NCBI GenBank assembly: GCA_020631735.1
Contig: CM036170.1
Coordinates: 63,875,737 to 63,939,736 of the forward strand
Reading direction: 5' to 3'
Source: Saccharum officinarum
Taxonomy: Eukaryota; Streptophyta; Magnoliopsida; Poales; Poaceae
Length of the DNA: 64,000 bases
This document shows positions 33,905 through 44,992 of this stretch, piece after piece (the first letter of the stretch is position 1; each line of letters opens with the position of its first letter). The position numbers and the translations under genes were made by a program. The notes beneath the pieces are model-generated. The model made no database searches and was not told the origin of the DNA. It worked only from the letters and a program-made list of their open reading frames with translations.

Positions 33905-34433
33905 ACAAGTTAGCCTCATCAAGGTATCATGGCTCAGATAAGGATCAGAAATAAATGGTAAGACCAAAATGCATCTCAGAGAGCTACAAGCCCATGGCTA
34001 CGCCTACTCCATCTGTGATCCAGTGACTCAAAATCATGCACTTGCAGGTGCATGATCAACTTTGTAGCACAAGAGACCCAATCTAATGGTTTAGGTGTTC
34101 TCTTCCAGCAAATAGGGTGCCTCATAATATCACATAAAACACAGATAGAAAACGGTCCAAATCTCTGTCCAGCTTCCTGGTGAAATTGTTAACTTTCTAC
34201 CATAAAAATTAGTCTTTTTTCCCTCTCCAAAGAAGATAGAGTTGGTGTATAGAACAGAAACCCCCGAATGAGTTCACCAACAACAGACACAGGTTTACAG
34301 TCAAAATCATGGATGAACTAACTACTAAGATTATCCACGGAACGAAACAAGTTATCGTATAATGAAGGGACCGGCTGATTGTAGCTACCAGGAGGACAAC
34401 TGCAAAAGGGAGAGCAGGAGGAGGAGGAGCTCA

Positions 34434-34793
34434 CCATGAGCCGCACACGGCGGAGCAGCGGGAGAGGTCGAAGTGGTCGTCCAGGCTGGAGAAGACGCAC
34501 CAGAGGATGTCGTTGTTCAGCGGCTGCGCTGTGGACCCGCGCTACCGCTCCGACGCGTGGATGGTGCCTGTAGGATGGCGGCGGGTGGATGCGGCGATGG
34601 ACGGACGGCGCCGCGCGGTTGGGGCGACTGGTGAACGGCGGCAGACGGCGTCTTGGCTGGCGACTTGAGGGGTCCACCCGTTGCCATCGTCGGCGCGCCG
34701 CACGGTGGCTTCGCCGGATCGACCTCGGCGACGACGGCCTGGATGTCCTTGCGCGAGGTCGGGAGCGCCAGCGGAGGAGGATGCGGTTGCCAA
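34434..34793 (-). pseudogene. F-box gene first exon, interrupted by a stop
   Basis: On the minus strand, 34434 to about 34525 encodes PLNNDILWCVFSSLDDHFDLSRCSAVCGSW, a good F-box motif as in plant SCF ubiquitin-ligase adaptors, ending at a possible GT donor (GTGAGC). The same frame opens upstream with an ATG at 34793, but a TAG at 34542-34544 separates that part from the F-box. No downstream exon is recognised. It is either a broken copy or an exon with a different start. Confidence 0.5.
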
Positions 34794-35159
34794 GATGAAC
34801 CCTAGAAATAGAAATTAAATATTAATCTAACTATATTACTTCAATTATTCATCCCAACTATACTACTCTTTTTGCAATTATGCATTTATCATTTTACCCT
34901 TCATTAAAAAAAGAACTACGAAAATGAAATTACCCACTCTTCTGTTTAGGGTGCTAATCCCCTCAATTTCGGAGGCGATGGGAGGCGACGTGACACATAT
35001 GGGCCCACCTGCCATAGACACACCAATCGGTTCTCATCGCCTTACTCCCCATCGCTTCTCATCGGCTCTCATATTCTGGGTCCACCGGTCATAGACACAC
35101 CAATCAGTTCCCATCGCCTCTCCAACTATTGTAAAAATTCTCAAAAAGTAATAGAGGCC

Positions 35160-36145
35160 TGGTCCACTCTCTTCGATATTTCGGCGAACTCTAGTACCAA
35201 TGTAACATAGGACTCCAGCAAACCTCCCGACCGCCTGTAAACCTCCTTGTAATCTTGTTACCAGAGCTATAAGTCAATAAAATCAGGTGGGGAGCAAAAC
35301 CTCCCATGAATTGCGCCATAAGAAGAATTTTGTTTTTGGCGGCGCCGCGACCGACCAGAGCTCTTTTGCCCCTTCCAAAGCGGATGCTCCATGGAAGAAC
35401 GCCCTGTACGTAGAAGATCCAGAGTAGGAGCCATGAGAGGACCACTTCCAGACAAACCTGTCCGGTGTCATGGTTGCAACATGTAGTTGTCGACCAGCTC
35501 CCAAACTGTGAGAGCGCCAGTGATATCACTCACCCACCGTCTATCTGTGATGGCCTCATGAACCGTGCGCAAGTGACCCTTCCTTGAGATAGCCTGGAAC
35601 ATGCAAGGTACAACAATCTTCAATCGTCCATTAGGCAGCCATACATCAGTTCAGAAACGGGCTGAGCGACCATCACCCACAAGCACGGAGAAGGATGCAT
35701 CAAACATAGCCTGAACACAGCGTTCCGTCGTGGATGGCAGGCGCTCCCAGCCTCTGCCCGCGTCAGTTCTCCACAACCATTCCCATCGAAGACGGAGCGC
35801 AAAACCGAAGAATCTGAGGTCAAGAATGCTTTTTCCACCATAGACCATTGGGCTGCATACCGTGCGCCAGGCAATCTTGCACTGGCCACCAAGCCGAGAG
35901 ACATGCTGCGACGGACAGCGTCACCTTGGGAGCATTCCGGCCTTCCAAGTGGGTATGCGGCGTGCAACTGCATCAACGAGCGCCTGTTCGTCCTCCCGCT
36001 TCAGCCTGTACACCGACAATGGTATACCCAAATATTTGCACGGGAAAGCAGACAACTGACAAGGAAAGGACTCAAGGACTGCGGCGACCATGTCTGCCGA
36101 GCGAGAAAATTGCTATTACAGGACTCTAAGCATATGGCTTTGTTA
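35160..36145 (-). pseudogene. LINE fragment: RT thumb to zf-RVT region
   Basis: Minus-strand pieces in successive frames read FPCKYLGIPLSVYRLKREDE, IPTWKAGMLPR, KIAWRTVCSPM, FGFALRLRWEWLWR, DVWLPNGRLKIVVP and DRFVWKWSS..AYRAFFHG, the standard order downstream of the RT active site in plant LINEs. There are several frameshifts. It may be the other half of the fragment at 39003-39454. Confidence 0.75.
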
Positions 36146-36629
36146 TTATAATATTTCTAACGGGGCTTCGCTAAAATAACATTTGAAACATTGACATTTT
36201 GTTATATATGACATTATGACATTTTGTGCTTTTAATCATATTTCTCATCTTAAATACATGTATTTTCTCATGATTTGACCATTTTGCCCTCAGGCCTTCA
36301 AAAGACGTCTGCAGGGGCTGCTGCCCGCTGCCTGGCCTGGCCTGGCCATGGCTTGACTGGCCGCCGCCTGGCCATGGCTGGCTGGCAACCACCTGGGCAT
36401 GGCAAGCCGCCATGTACAGTGTAATATGTAATACAAATGGGAAAAAGATGATCCAAGCAATTGATAAAACCATGAATTTAGCACAAACGAGTTCAGCTCA
36501 TAAAACAATGATTCTAGCAATTACAAGTTCATCTCATAAAATCATGATTCCAAACGAGATCCAAGTCATATGAAATAAATCATGAGTTCATCTCATCACA
36601 CACAACTAAAAAAATTCATCTAATGGGTA

Positions 36630-38430
36630 GCTTTCTCTTCGGAGTCATCTTCTTTTTGGTGCTGCAGTGGTAGACATCCTCATAGGACTAGTTGCGTCGG
36701 TTTGTGAAGATGTTCCCTCCCCTAATAGCTTATGATTGATCCGTAACCATTGCAATGCTTGTGCTGATTCACTTACCATTTTTGCTAAATTGTCATAGAA
36801 AACCTCCTCCCTATAAGCCCTTGCAGCAGGATATATCTGGCCAAACCCTCTAAATCTCTTCTAGAAGTTTCTGACAAGATGATAAAAGCATTCCCTTTTG
36901 CTCTGCATTTGGGAATACATTCTTCACTGCATTCTCCAAGCCCCTGCAAGCATCAGAACAAACAACAAGGAGTGAAGGATCACCTATAGTCTTCTTTAAT
37001 TGTTCCATGAACAAGTCCAGTTGTCTGTTGTTTCAGAAGCTATGAAGCCATAAGCGACTGGATACATCCAATTATGACCATCAACTGCTACAGCTGCGAC
37101 CAAGTGACCATTCCACCTTCCATTAAGTGTTGTAACACCTATGCTCAAATGAGGCCTACAACCTTTCAAGATACCATCAATGCATGGTTTAAGAGCATAG
37201 AAAAAACAGTGAAAATATACCTCACCATCCACCTCCAGAACATCAATCTCAACTCCTGGGGCTCCACTTCATCACCTCGGCCTTCCACCTAAACCACAGC
37301 TCAAAACTTTCTGACCATTTGCCATAAACCTCATCAAGAGCTCTTGCTTTACCCCGCCATACAGTGTCATATGCAATTTCACACAAGTTACCCGTCTTCA
37401 ACCTCTTTTGCAGTTCCTTAGCATCAATATTTGGTTCAGCTCGAAGTATACTCACAGCCTTGCTAGCTACCCACTTGTAATTTGGAGTTGTAGTTGTCAT
37501 CCTCATGCTAGACACACATGTATAGTTATCGACTAAGACGGTTACCTGCAAAAAAAAATAAATCAATGAGATACTGTACACTGTCGATCATGGAGCTAGT
37601 GGCTGTACGTACGGATGCATGAATCAATGAGATATTGTGCACTGTTGCATCACACACGTTTACTACTCCTATCGTCCTATCAATGGTCAAACTATGTGCA
37701 TGAATCAACTACTACATGCTGCTGTCAAGTCAAAGTGCATGAATCACCGTACAGAGGCATGCATGCATGCAAAGTGCATATATGTATATATAGTACTACA
37801 TGCAATCCAAAGTGCATATATGCATATATAGTACTAGTGTACTACATGCAATCAGAGCAAGCAAGATTTTCTTTCATCCAGGAAATTAAGCATGCAATTA
37901 ACATAAAATTTGCTGCAAAGTAGAATGAATGAAATAATAAAAATATTATTCACCTCCACAGTAGCGCTGCCTTTCATTTTCCTGCCATTTATCCTCATGG
38001 GCAAGGGCAACATTCATCACCGGACTTTCAAAAAACCCTATATCATCTTACATGACTTCTCTACTCCTAAATGTAACTTCTTCTTAATGGCAAATTGTCG
38101 AACTGCCAGCTTGAACTCTTCCATTGTTAGATACATTGTTCCTACCTCCATTGATGGGTTGTTCTTATCATATGAAATGACCATCTCACCTGGTACGACA
38201 TCATTAGTAGGAATGGCAGCACCATTAATATCTTGCCCAAGCTCATTATCATTCTCTTGTTCATCCATTCGGCAATCAGAGCCTTGTGTAGGTATATTTG
38301 TTGTGCCCTCATCTGTCAAGCCTAAAATCTCACACATCCGACTCTCGCTCATAAGTTCAATTCGACCTTCATCATCATGTGTCTCCACGATTTGTAATGT
38401 TGCCCAATCAACCTTTTCTATATTTTCCAT
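36630..38430 (-). pseudogene. MULE (MURA-like) transposase pseudogene
   Basis: From 38430 downward come an acidic N-terminal part with YLTMEEFKLAVRQFAIKK (the plant MuDR N-terminal domain), RINGRKMKGSATVEV (zinc-binding region), KWVASKAVSILRAEPN (37480-37400), and the DDE core ALKPCIDGILKGCRPHLS..LNGRWNGHLVAAVAVDGHNWMYPVAYGFI (37232-36996), then LLVVCSDACRGLENAV. The first catalytic Asp expected after LSI is Gly (37137-37139). Frameshifts and stops occur throughout. Terminal inverted repeats were not found. Confidence 0.8.
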
Positions 38431-39002
38431 GTCATTTACTTGGGACCTAAAAACAAGCGAAACCTAGTTTTACTACTGTCTACTACTGTACTGGTAAAAA
38501 AAATAAGAGATCTAGTGCATCCAATATATACCTTTCCACTTGAAGAACAGGAAGGTTGTACTCTATTGTCGGATGAGGAACAGTAGGCAGCAGCGCTCTT
38601 GCTAGGGCTACAGCATCGAAGGGGGCCTCCACTGCCGGCTGTGGCAGGCCATCGGCTGCCCCAGCCTAGGCGGCTAGGCCACCAGGAGCCGCGGCTAGGG
38701 CACCAGGCGCCTCGGCTAGGCCACCGGGCGCCGCCGCCAGACCACCGGGTGCCGCCGCGGCTAGGGCAGCAGGTGCTGCCTCGGCTAGGGCACATGAATT
38801 CTTGGTTGCCTCGATGTCCATGGCCCACGGCTCTCCATCGACACCTTCGGGCGGAGGCTCTCCATCCATGAAGAAGAGAAGGCGGTGTGGGGAGGGAAGG
38901 AGGGGCGGCGGGCGGCTGACGGCGGAGTTAGGGCGCGGGCGGGCATCGAGAGCGTTGCGTCCTCAGACATTGCAAGATAGAAGTCAGACATTGCACGTCC
39001 CT
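38431..39002 (-). other. GC-rich block with Ala/Gly/Pro repeats
   Basis: The minus-strand frame 38666-38869 encodes repeats of ALAAAPGGLAEAPG; the nucleotide repeat is a degenerate GCCGCGGCTAGGGCACCAGG-like unit. It lies upstream of the MULE transposase and may be part of that element or a captured exon. A direct repeat TGCAATGTCTGA (minus) occurs twice near 38966-38998. Confidence 0.4.
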
Positions 39003-39454
39003 TCGTTCGAGGCAGCAGGAAGATGACTAGATATTCGGCATAGAAGTAGGCACGGTGGATGATCGGGATTGGTGTGAGACATTTTAGCTGGTCAGCCATG
39101 ACAATGAGGTGATTGAGAACATCCATGACAATGACGAAAAGCATGGGTGACAATGGATCGCTCTGACGCAGCCCCCTTGCGTGGCAAGTGGCATATTCGT
39201 CTGCCAGCTCTATCATTGATCAGAATCCTTGTGCTTGCAGTTGACAGAAGTGCAGCAATCCATTCGGTCCAGCGACGAGGAAACCCCATGAACTCCAATA
39301 CCTCCAACAGGAAGGACCAATCGACGGCTATATCCACCTTGAGCAAAAGTGATGAGTGTCCCTCTGGAATGCAGCCAACAACACGACAACTGTACGGATC
39401 TGTACGACCTTTTATGAAAGCATGACAATTTGACGGCATTAGTGATAGTTCCAT
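39003..39454 (-). pseudogene. LINE reverse-transcriptase core fragment, inactive
   Basis: Minus-strand frames contain WSFLLEVLEFMGFPRRWTEWI, RILINDRAGRRIC, HARGLRQSDPLSPMLFVIVMDVLN and FYAEYLVIFLLPRT. The active-site motif should be Y-A-D-D but reads Y-A-E-Y, and the frame changes around 39210. It stops abruptly at about 39003. Confidence 0.8.
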
Positions 39455-39483
39455 ACTTTGTTTACAAAGGTTTGAGGTCCGAT

Positions 39484-39956
39484 CAGATGAGGAAATATGG
39501 CACCTAAATCTTCCTCATGGTCTAGATGGCAACTTATGGCCATCTATATTGCTCACGATCCTATGGCGTCTCTGGGATGCACGGAATGGAGAAGCCTTCC
39601 GGAACCAGCGGTCTTCAGCAACCCAAATCATTAGCCGTGTAACTGACGATGTAAAACTTTGGAAAAAGCGCTTCATTCTCACGGAAGCTGGCAGCGCTGA
39701 GGCCATTCTATCTTGGCTTCTGTATCTGCTGCAGAACTGCAGATCTCAGCCTGTTCGTTTGGTTGAAAATAAGTGGCTGAAAGTACTGTTAGCTGATTTG
39801 TTGTGAGAGAAAAATACTGCTGGCTGGCTGAAAATAGGCGGCTAAAAGCTCAAGCGAATAGACTAGTACCCTGTATACTCTGTAACTTTGTTTTTTTATT
39901 ATCTTTAATAAAGTTTCCAGGTGGGGATCCTCTCCCCCCGTGGTTCTTTAAAAAAA
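39484..39956 (+). mobile_element. 5'-truncated LINE insertion with poly(A) and 14-bp TSD
   Basis: GTTTGAGGTCCGAT occurs at 39470-39483 and 39957-39970, flanking this segment as a target-site duplication. Inside is the end of a LINE ORF2 (EEIWHLNLPHG, WRLWDARNGEAFRNQ), then a 3' UTR ending AATAAAGTTTCCAGGTGGGG..CTTTAAAAAAA. A family C MITE is nested at 39751-39864. This is a clear product of target-primed reverse transcription. Confidence 0.9.
39751..39864. mobile_element. MITE, family C, nested in the LINE
   Basis: CTGTTCGTTTGGTTGAAAA and the inverted CTCAAGCGAATAG end, with the core TTGTGAGAGAAAAATACTG. It interrupts the LINE C-terminus and so is younger than it. Confidence 0.65.
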
Positions 39957-40851
39957 GTTTGAGGTCCGATGGATATGGATTTGCGATAACAAGGGCCCAA
40001 TAAACGGCTACCTGAGGTGGCGTTGGATTCTTCAAATATAAGCATCATTCTAATAAATACGTCAATGTTTTAGTGGTGAGTTTCATTTTCTAGCTTTCAA
40101 GACTGTCACCTCAGCTTTACAGACCTATATTGAGAAATGAAACTGACTATCTCAGTGGGGTGTTTCATTTTACTGTTTCTAAGACAAACTACAACTGTTA
40201 ATATATGCATAGTGTTGTGATCATGTGTGCCATGTAAACTATGTAGCCATTTGAAAATATATCTAAACTAAACATAGTCACTTTGAATTGGTAACTACAA
40301 AGTATCTACTACAAATATTCATGTAAAATAAAATATATCAATTAATCCAATATCCATGAGTAGTACGTGAAGTCCAACAAACATACGTGACGCAGGGGAG
40401 AAATTTCTAGTAGGCAAGCCGAGCAAGCATGTACGTACGCATATACGATACGTGAAGTCCAACAAACAGACGTAAAATATGAGGACCTTGAATCAGCCAC
40501 ACGTACATGGCACGGGAATTTACAGCGGCGATGGAAAGCAGAAGACGCGCGGCGCAGGGGATCCACGCGAGCGTTAGATATTGAAACTCATCGCCCTCAA
40601 CAGAGTTTCATCGAGTTCCATCGTCCTAGGTAACCGTGAGGTCCGGGTTTCATCTAGATGAAACTCTCTTCTCCTCTTTCCTTATAAATACCTCACCACG
40701 TAAGCAGATTTGCTGATGTGTCATGTCATTTATTAAGAATGAAACTCCTTTGAAACCCCTGTTGAGATTGACCTTAGGGAAAAAGACAATTACTGATCAA
40801 TAAGAGTATAAGATAATTTGAATTTAAGAGGGCTAAGGAACTAAACATTGT

Positions 40852-40950
40852 ACCGTGTTCGTTTGAACTTATCAGGCCGGCTTATCAGCCATGGTATAAT
40901 GTTTTTCTCTCACAATAAAACAGCATCAGCCGGCTTATTAGCCACAGAAA
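40852..40950. mobile_element. MITE, family C
   Basis: GTTCGTTTGAACTTATCAGG and inverted GGCTTATTAGCC with TTTTTCTCTCACAATAAAAC. Ends are approximate. Confidence 0.6.
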
Positions 40951-42125
40951 CCACTAGCAGCCTAGCGGTTTTATCGAGGAATTGAGCTCACCAAGAGAAG
41001 ACTGAAAGCTACCTTGATTTGGCCCCGACAAATTTACACAACCAAGAGGTAGGAGTAAGAAAAGAAAGATAGGAAAATGTGGATGACAGCTATACGAAGT
41101 CACTACATTCGAACAGTGGATTATTAGCCTTTCTGGACAAAGTTGATGGTTTGTGCCAGTTTACATATGATATGTTTAACAGTTGGTGCCATTTCTAACA
41201 TGGTCGATTGTTTTATACTTGTCAATCGAATCTAGCCATGTAAGCCCTATGTAACATGATCTGTTAATTGAATTTTCATGCTATATAAATAATCCAAATT
41301 AGATTTTAGATTATTCTGTGTGGATTTTAATTTTTCTATCAGTTGTGCTGTTTTGACGGTATATGGACAGACAGAAACGGAAGGTTTTTTTTCTGACGGT
41401 AGATTTACATTTTTCCAGTCGGTTACTTGTCATAGAGATAGAATGTTAGACATGATGGTTCGGAATTTTTATGTCGACGTCCAAGAATTTTTCTATCGAC
41501 GTCATACCAAAAGGGAAATTGATGTACCAACACGAATTTTTTCTACCACCTCTACCGCTTTTCTTTTGTTGGTACTTTTCTATCTGTAAATCGACTATTC
41601 ATATGGGCCAGCTTGCTAGTTGGGATGGACATCACATGTACCAAGTGTCAATGTTTTGTCAGCAACAATACAAACTACAATGATACCTCGTGCTTTGCTG
41701 CGGAACTTTCTTAAAAATAAAAAAATTCTTGCATGTATGAATTAAATCTATATATTCTTACATCCATTCTTACCAAAATTGGACAAAGGCAGTGAAAGAA
41801 TCCTATAAAAAAACTAACAGAATTATATCGAATTATAAGATAGTGGAATGGCAAAACAAATAGCAATATATGAATGCCTCTACATTTCTTATACGTTGAA
41901 ATTAAATTATGCTTAGTAGAGATGGTGTGAACAGCTTACACTAAGAGATTGAAAATTAGTGGGATGACATGGCTATTAGTAGGAGGTGATGTGGATAGGA
42001 AGTGGGAAATGATGTGGATGTCTTGCATGTTGAGATAAAACTTGTAGTGCGGTTTAACTTTACAAGAGATATAGATACATGGCTATGTGTGCTTCCTAAA
42101 ACTCGATGATAGCACAAGAGTAAAG
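40951..42125. other. AT-rich intergenic sequence
   Basis: No gene, promoter or element recognised in this stretch. Confidence 0.4.
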
Positions 42126-42387
42126 AATTTTCATGCCGGTTTTGGTAACTTGTTTAAATTGCAAAACGAACTTTACCATTGTGTTCCTGTCGTCGATAAG
42201 ATCAAAATTCATATATACAACATCCAGTTCATACTTAGGATGAGGAGCCTTGATCGAATTTTCATGTCGGTTTTGGTAACTTGTTTAAATTGCAAAATGG
42301 ACTTTATCATTGTGTTTTTGTCGTCGATAAGATCAAAATTCATATATAAAACGTCCAATTCATAATTAGGATGAGAAGACTACGGCC
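42126..42387. repeat. 131-bp tandem duplication, two units
   Basis: AATTTTCATGYCGGTTTTGGTAAC starts at 42126 and again at 42257. The units stay aligned through GTCGTCGATAAGATCAAAATTCATATATA to ATTAGGATGAG. They differ at about ten positions by eye. Confidence 0.85.
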
Positions 42388-42867
42388 TTGTGAAGATCCA
42401 CCTTGTGGAAAATCGGCTTCCAAGACTGGTCAATTTTAGCAGGCAAAATTGAGTTTAGAGTTGTTATAAGGATTTTTGACCCCCTAACGAATGAGTCCAC
42501 CTCACCCTAAATATATCATATATTTGACTAAAATTTAGACTCGTTGATTTCTCAAAAACGAGATGTATATGTGTACAAGATATAGGTGCTTTGAAATTTT
42601 ATGCAGGAATACATATATGTAATACGCCTATACTTTATTGTGCAACAGAAACCTCTTCGAATCTACCATTACCCTTATTTTCGTACACCATTTTCGTACA
42701 CCTGGTGCGGCCACGTCACCGTCAATTCTCGGCCGCCAGATCTACCATCTACGGCTTGCAATCACCTATGTCGTTACTGCCTCCAGATAGTTCTACCACC
42801 TGCGCACCATTCTTCCTTCCCCTTTCGTCTCGTGTCCCCGAAAAAAACTTTCTCTCTCGACGCTCGA

Positions 42868-44992
42868 TGGTTACGACGCGCTCGGCTCAGCCTCCGCCTC
42901 CCACGCCGCCGCTGCCGCGGCCCTTCTTCCATGCGTCCGCTCCCCGTCACAACAGCCGCGACATCTCTCTGTGCCACATCCTCCTGTTCCTCTTTCTATC
43001 AGGTTCGCATGGTCTTCTATTTCCTTTGGTGGTTGGAGGTTGACAAGGGTAGACCCACTGTTGTGTCTGGGTATTCCCAGGCATACCCAATATTTTTGAG
43101 GAAAAATGAGCAGTTTGTAGAGATAATAGTTAGCGTGCACGTGCGTTGCTATGGGACATCAAAACTTTTATACTAAAAATACACGGATCACACGATAAGA
43201 TAACAGTATTGTGAAATTAAAAACCGACATTATCGTGAAATTAACACAGTCACGGAGAGCGCGGCATCGCAGGCTCACCAACTCTACTGTACAGGCATTT
43301 CCATGATGCAGCTAAGATAATATTTTATATCAGCAGGAAGAAATCTCCGATATCCACTTTCGTGCAAATTGCCATTTGGGGAAGTTTACCGTTTCGCTTT
43401 CCTTAGAATCATTTGGTTTGAGCTACCCGTTGTGTGGTTCAAATGACATCAGAATTCAACATTACTATTCTTGCAGTCAAATTAGATAACTGGGTGATGA
43501 CGCCACCCCTTTTTCCATTACCAAAAAAATATTCTCACTGTACAATTTGACAAGTATTTTTTAACAACGGCCAAAAGTTCAGAATTAACACAATATAGAA
43601 CATACAATCATTTGATTCTAAACAAATATGAAAATGGACCATGGAGGGGATAATAAAGGCATCTTGTAGATGTGTCATTGCAAATTCTTTCGCAAGCACC
43701 GACGATGAACTTCCTGCCGGTGGCTACTGCCTCATCGTCACCAAATTTTTCCTGCTGATCATACAAAAATAATTGAATTAGAAACAGTAAGTCCAACCAT
43801 TGTTATCATTGATAATGTACATTTATTGCACTTGAATATTACCCTTGGATGCAAGTTTAGATTGATTTCTAACAAACTGCTACGGGTCACACTTGAGATC
43901 TCACCAGGACCCTGGTAAATCCGAATGTACCCAATCACATACAGATATCAGGATATCCAGTTAGAAATGCTTTTCAGCCTCCATCCTTCGGTTCTTTCTT
44001 TGGGACCCCAGATCATGCAGAAGATATAAAACCCACATAATCATTCAATGCGAATCCCTACAGTATGTTAGCCCATTTTAAGTGAAGATACCAGCTTTTG
44101 GGAGAATGGATGTGTTCTGTGCACTGTCTATCGAATCCTATGTACGCAACAACTTATCTTATTAATTATTATACAGTAAGTTAAATTCTAGGCATGCAAT
44201 TTTATAGAATAAACAATCCAATTTGTGAATAATCAAACTGAAGAGCATAACTACACATTCTGCCGGATTGATGCTATCCTATGTGCTCGAATATGCTGCC
44301 GGATTGATGCCCAAATTCACATCTCCCATGATGTCCCAATCCCACCACAGTGGTCTCTCTCTCTCTACACACACGTTGTAGACCTAAATTATCTTGACAT
44401 TATTCTGTTCTGTTACAATGCATGGGCATGATCCTAATGAACAAAAAGAAACTAAAATCAGAAGTTAATAATCACACTGAATCCATGGGCAATGGTTAAT
44501 ATTCCAATTTTCCAACTTGTTTATTGGAGCACATCACCATGCAATTAGTTTGATATGATTCACCAAGGGCCACTGATCTGATCTGAAAGTAACAGGGTAA
44601 CATTGATCTGTAGCACCCATGAGAAAATCCCTTACAAGCTACATCACTGAAAAATCAATGTGTAAAATACAGTAAGACTGAAAAAATACAGATCAGATAC
44701 TTACACGATAATTAACTTTAGTTTTTGTCTTCTTTGTGTGCTTGCAGGGTACATGAATCTGTCTTGTGCTGTAAGGAAGACGAGCAAAGAGAAAATCAAT
44801 GCCACAAAGAATCAAAAGAATACCACCTTTCGAAATGTGACAACAAGAAAACCACAGCCTATTCTCACAGCTTGTAGATGTGGAAATGCTGGTAGCTTAC
44901 ATCCTGAAAATAATACAGAGAATATGTTTCATGATCTGAGTACATTTATAACCTCCAAAGGTGAGGACTCGGGGACCTGTGGGGGCAGGTAG
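42868..44992 (+). CDS. Possible two-exon gene, unrecognised
   Basis: An ATG at 42868 in a GC-rich stretch opens a 45-codon exon, Pro-rich then hydrophobic (SLCHILLFLFLSG), ending at TCAG|GTTCGC near 43003. An acceptor CTTGCAG at 44747 starts an exon that joins in frame (phase 1) and runs 81 codons to a TAG at 44990, with K/T/N-rich sequence and CRCGNAGS. No family is recognised, and neither exon shows strong coding bias. It could be chance. Confidence 0.2.
43660..43930 (-). other. Possible pair of minus-strand exons, unrecognised
   Basis: The minus strand has an open stretch IYQGPGEISSVTRSSLLEINLNLHPR ending at a GTAATA donor (near 43842), an intron of about 80 bp, and after ATGATCAG an in-frame QEKFGDDEAVATGRKFIVGACE. 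Splice signs and frame agree, but I know no matching protein. Confidence 0.25.
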
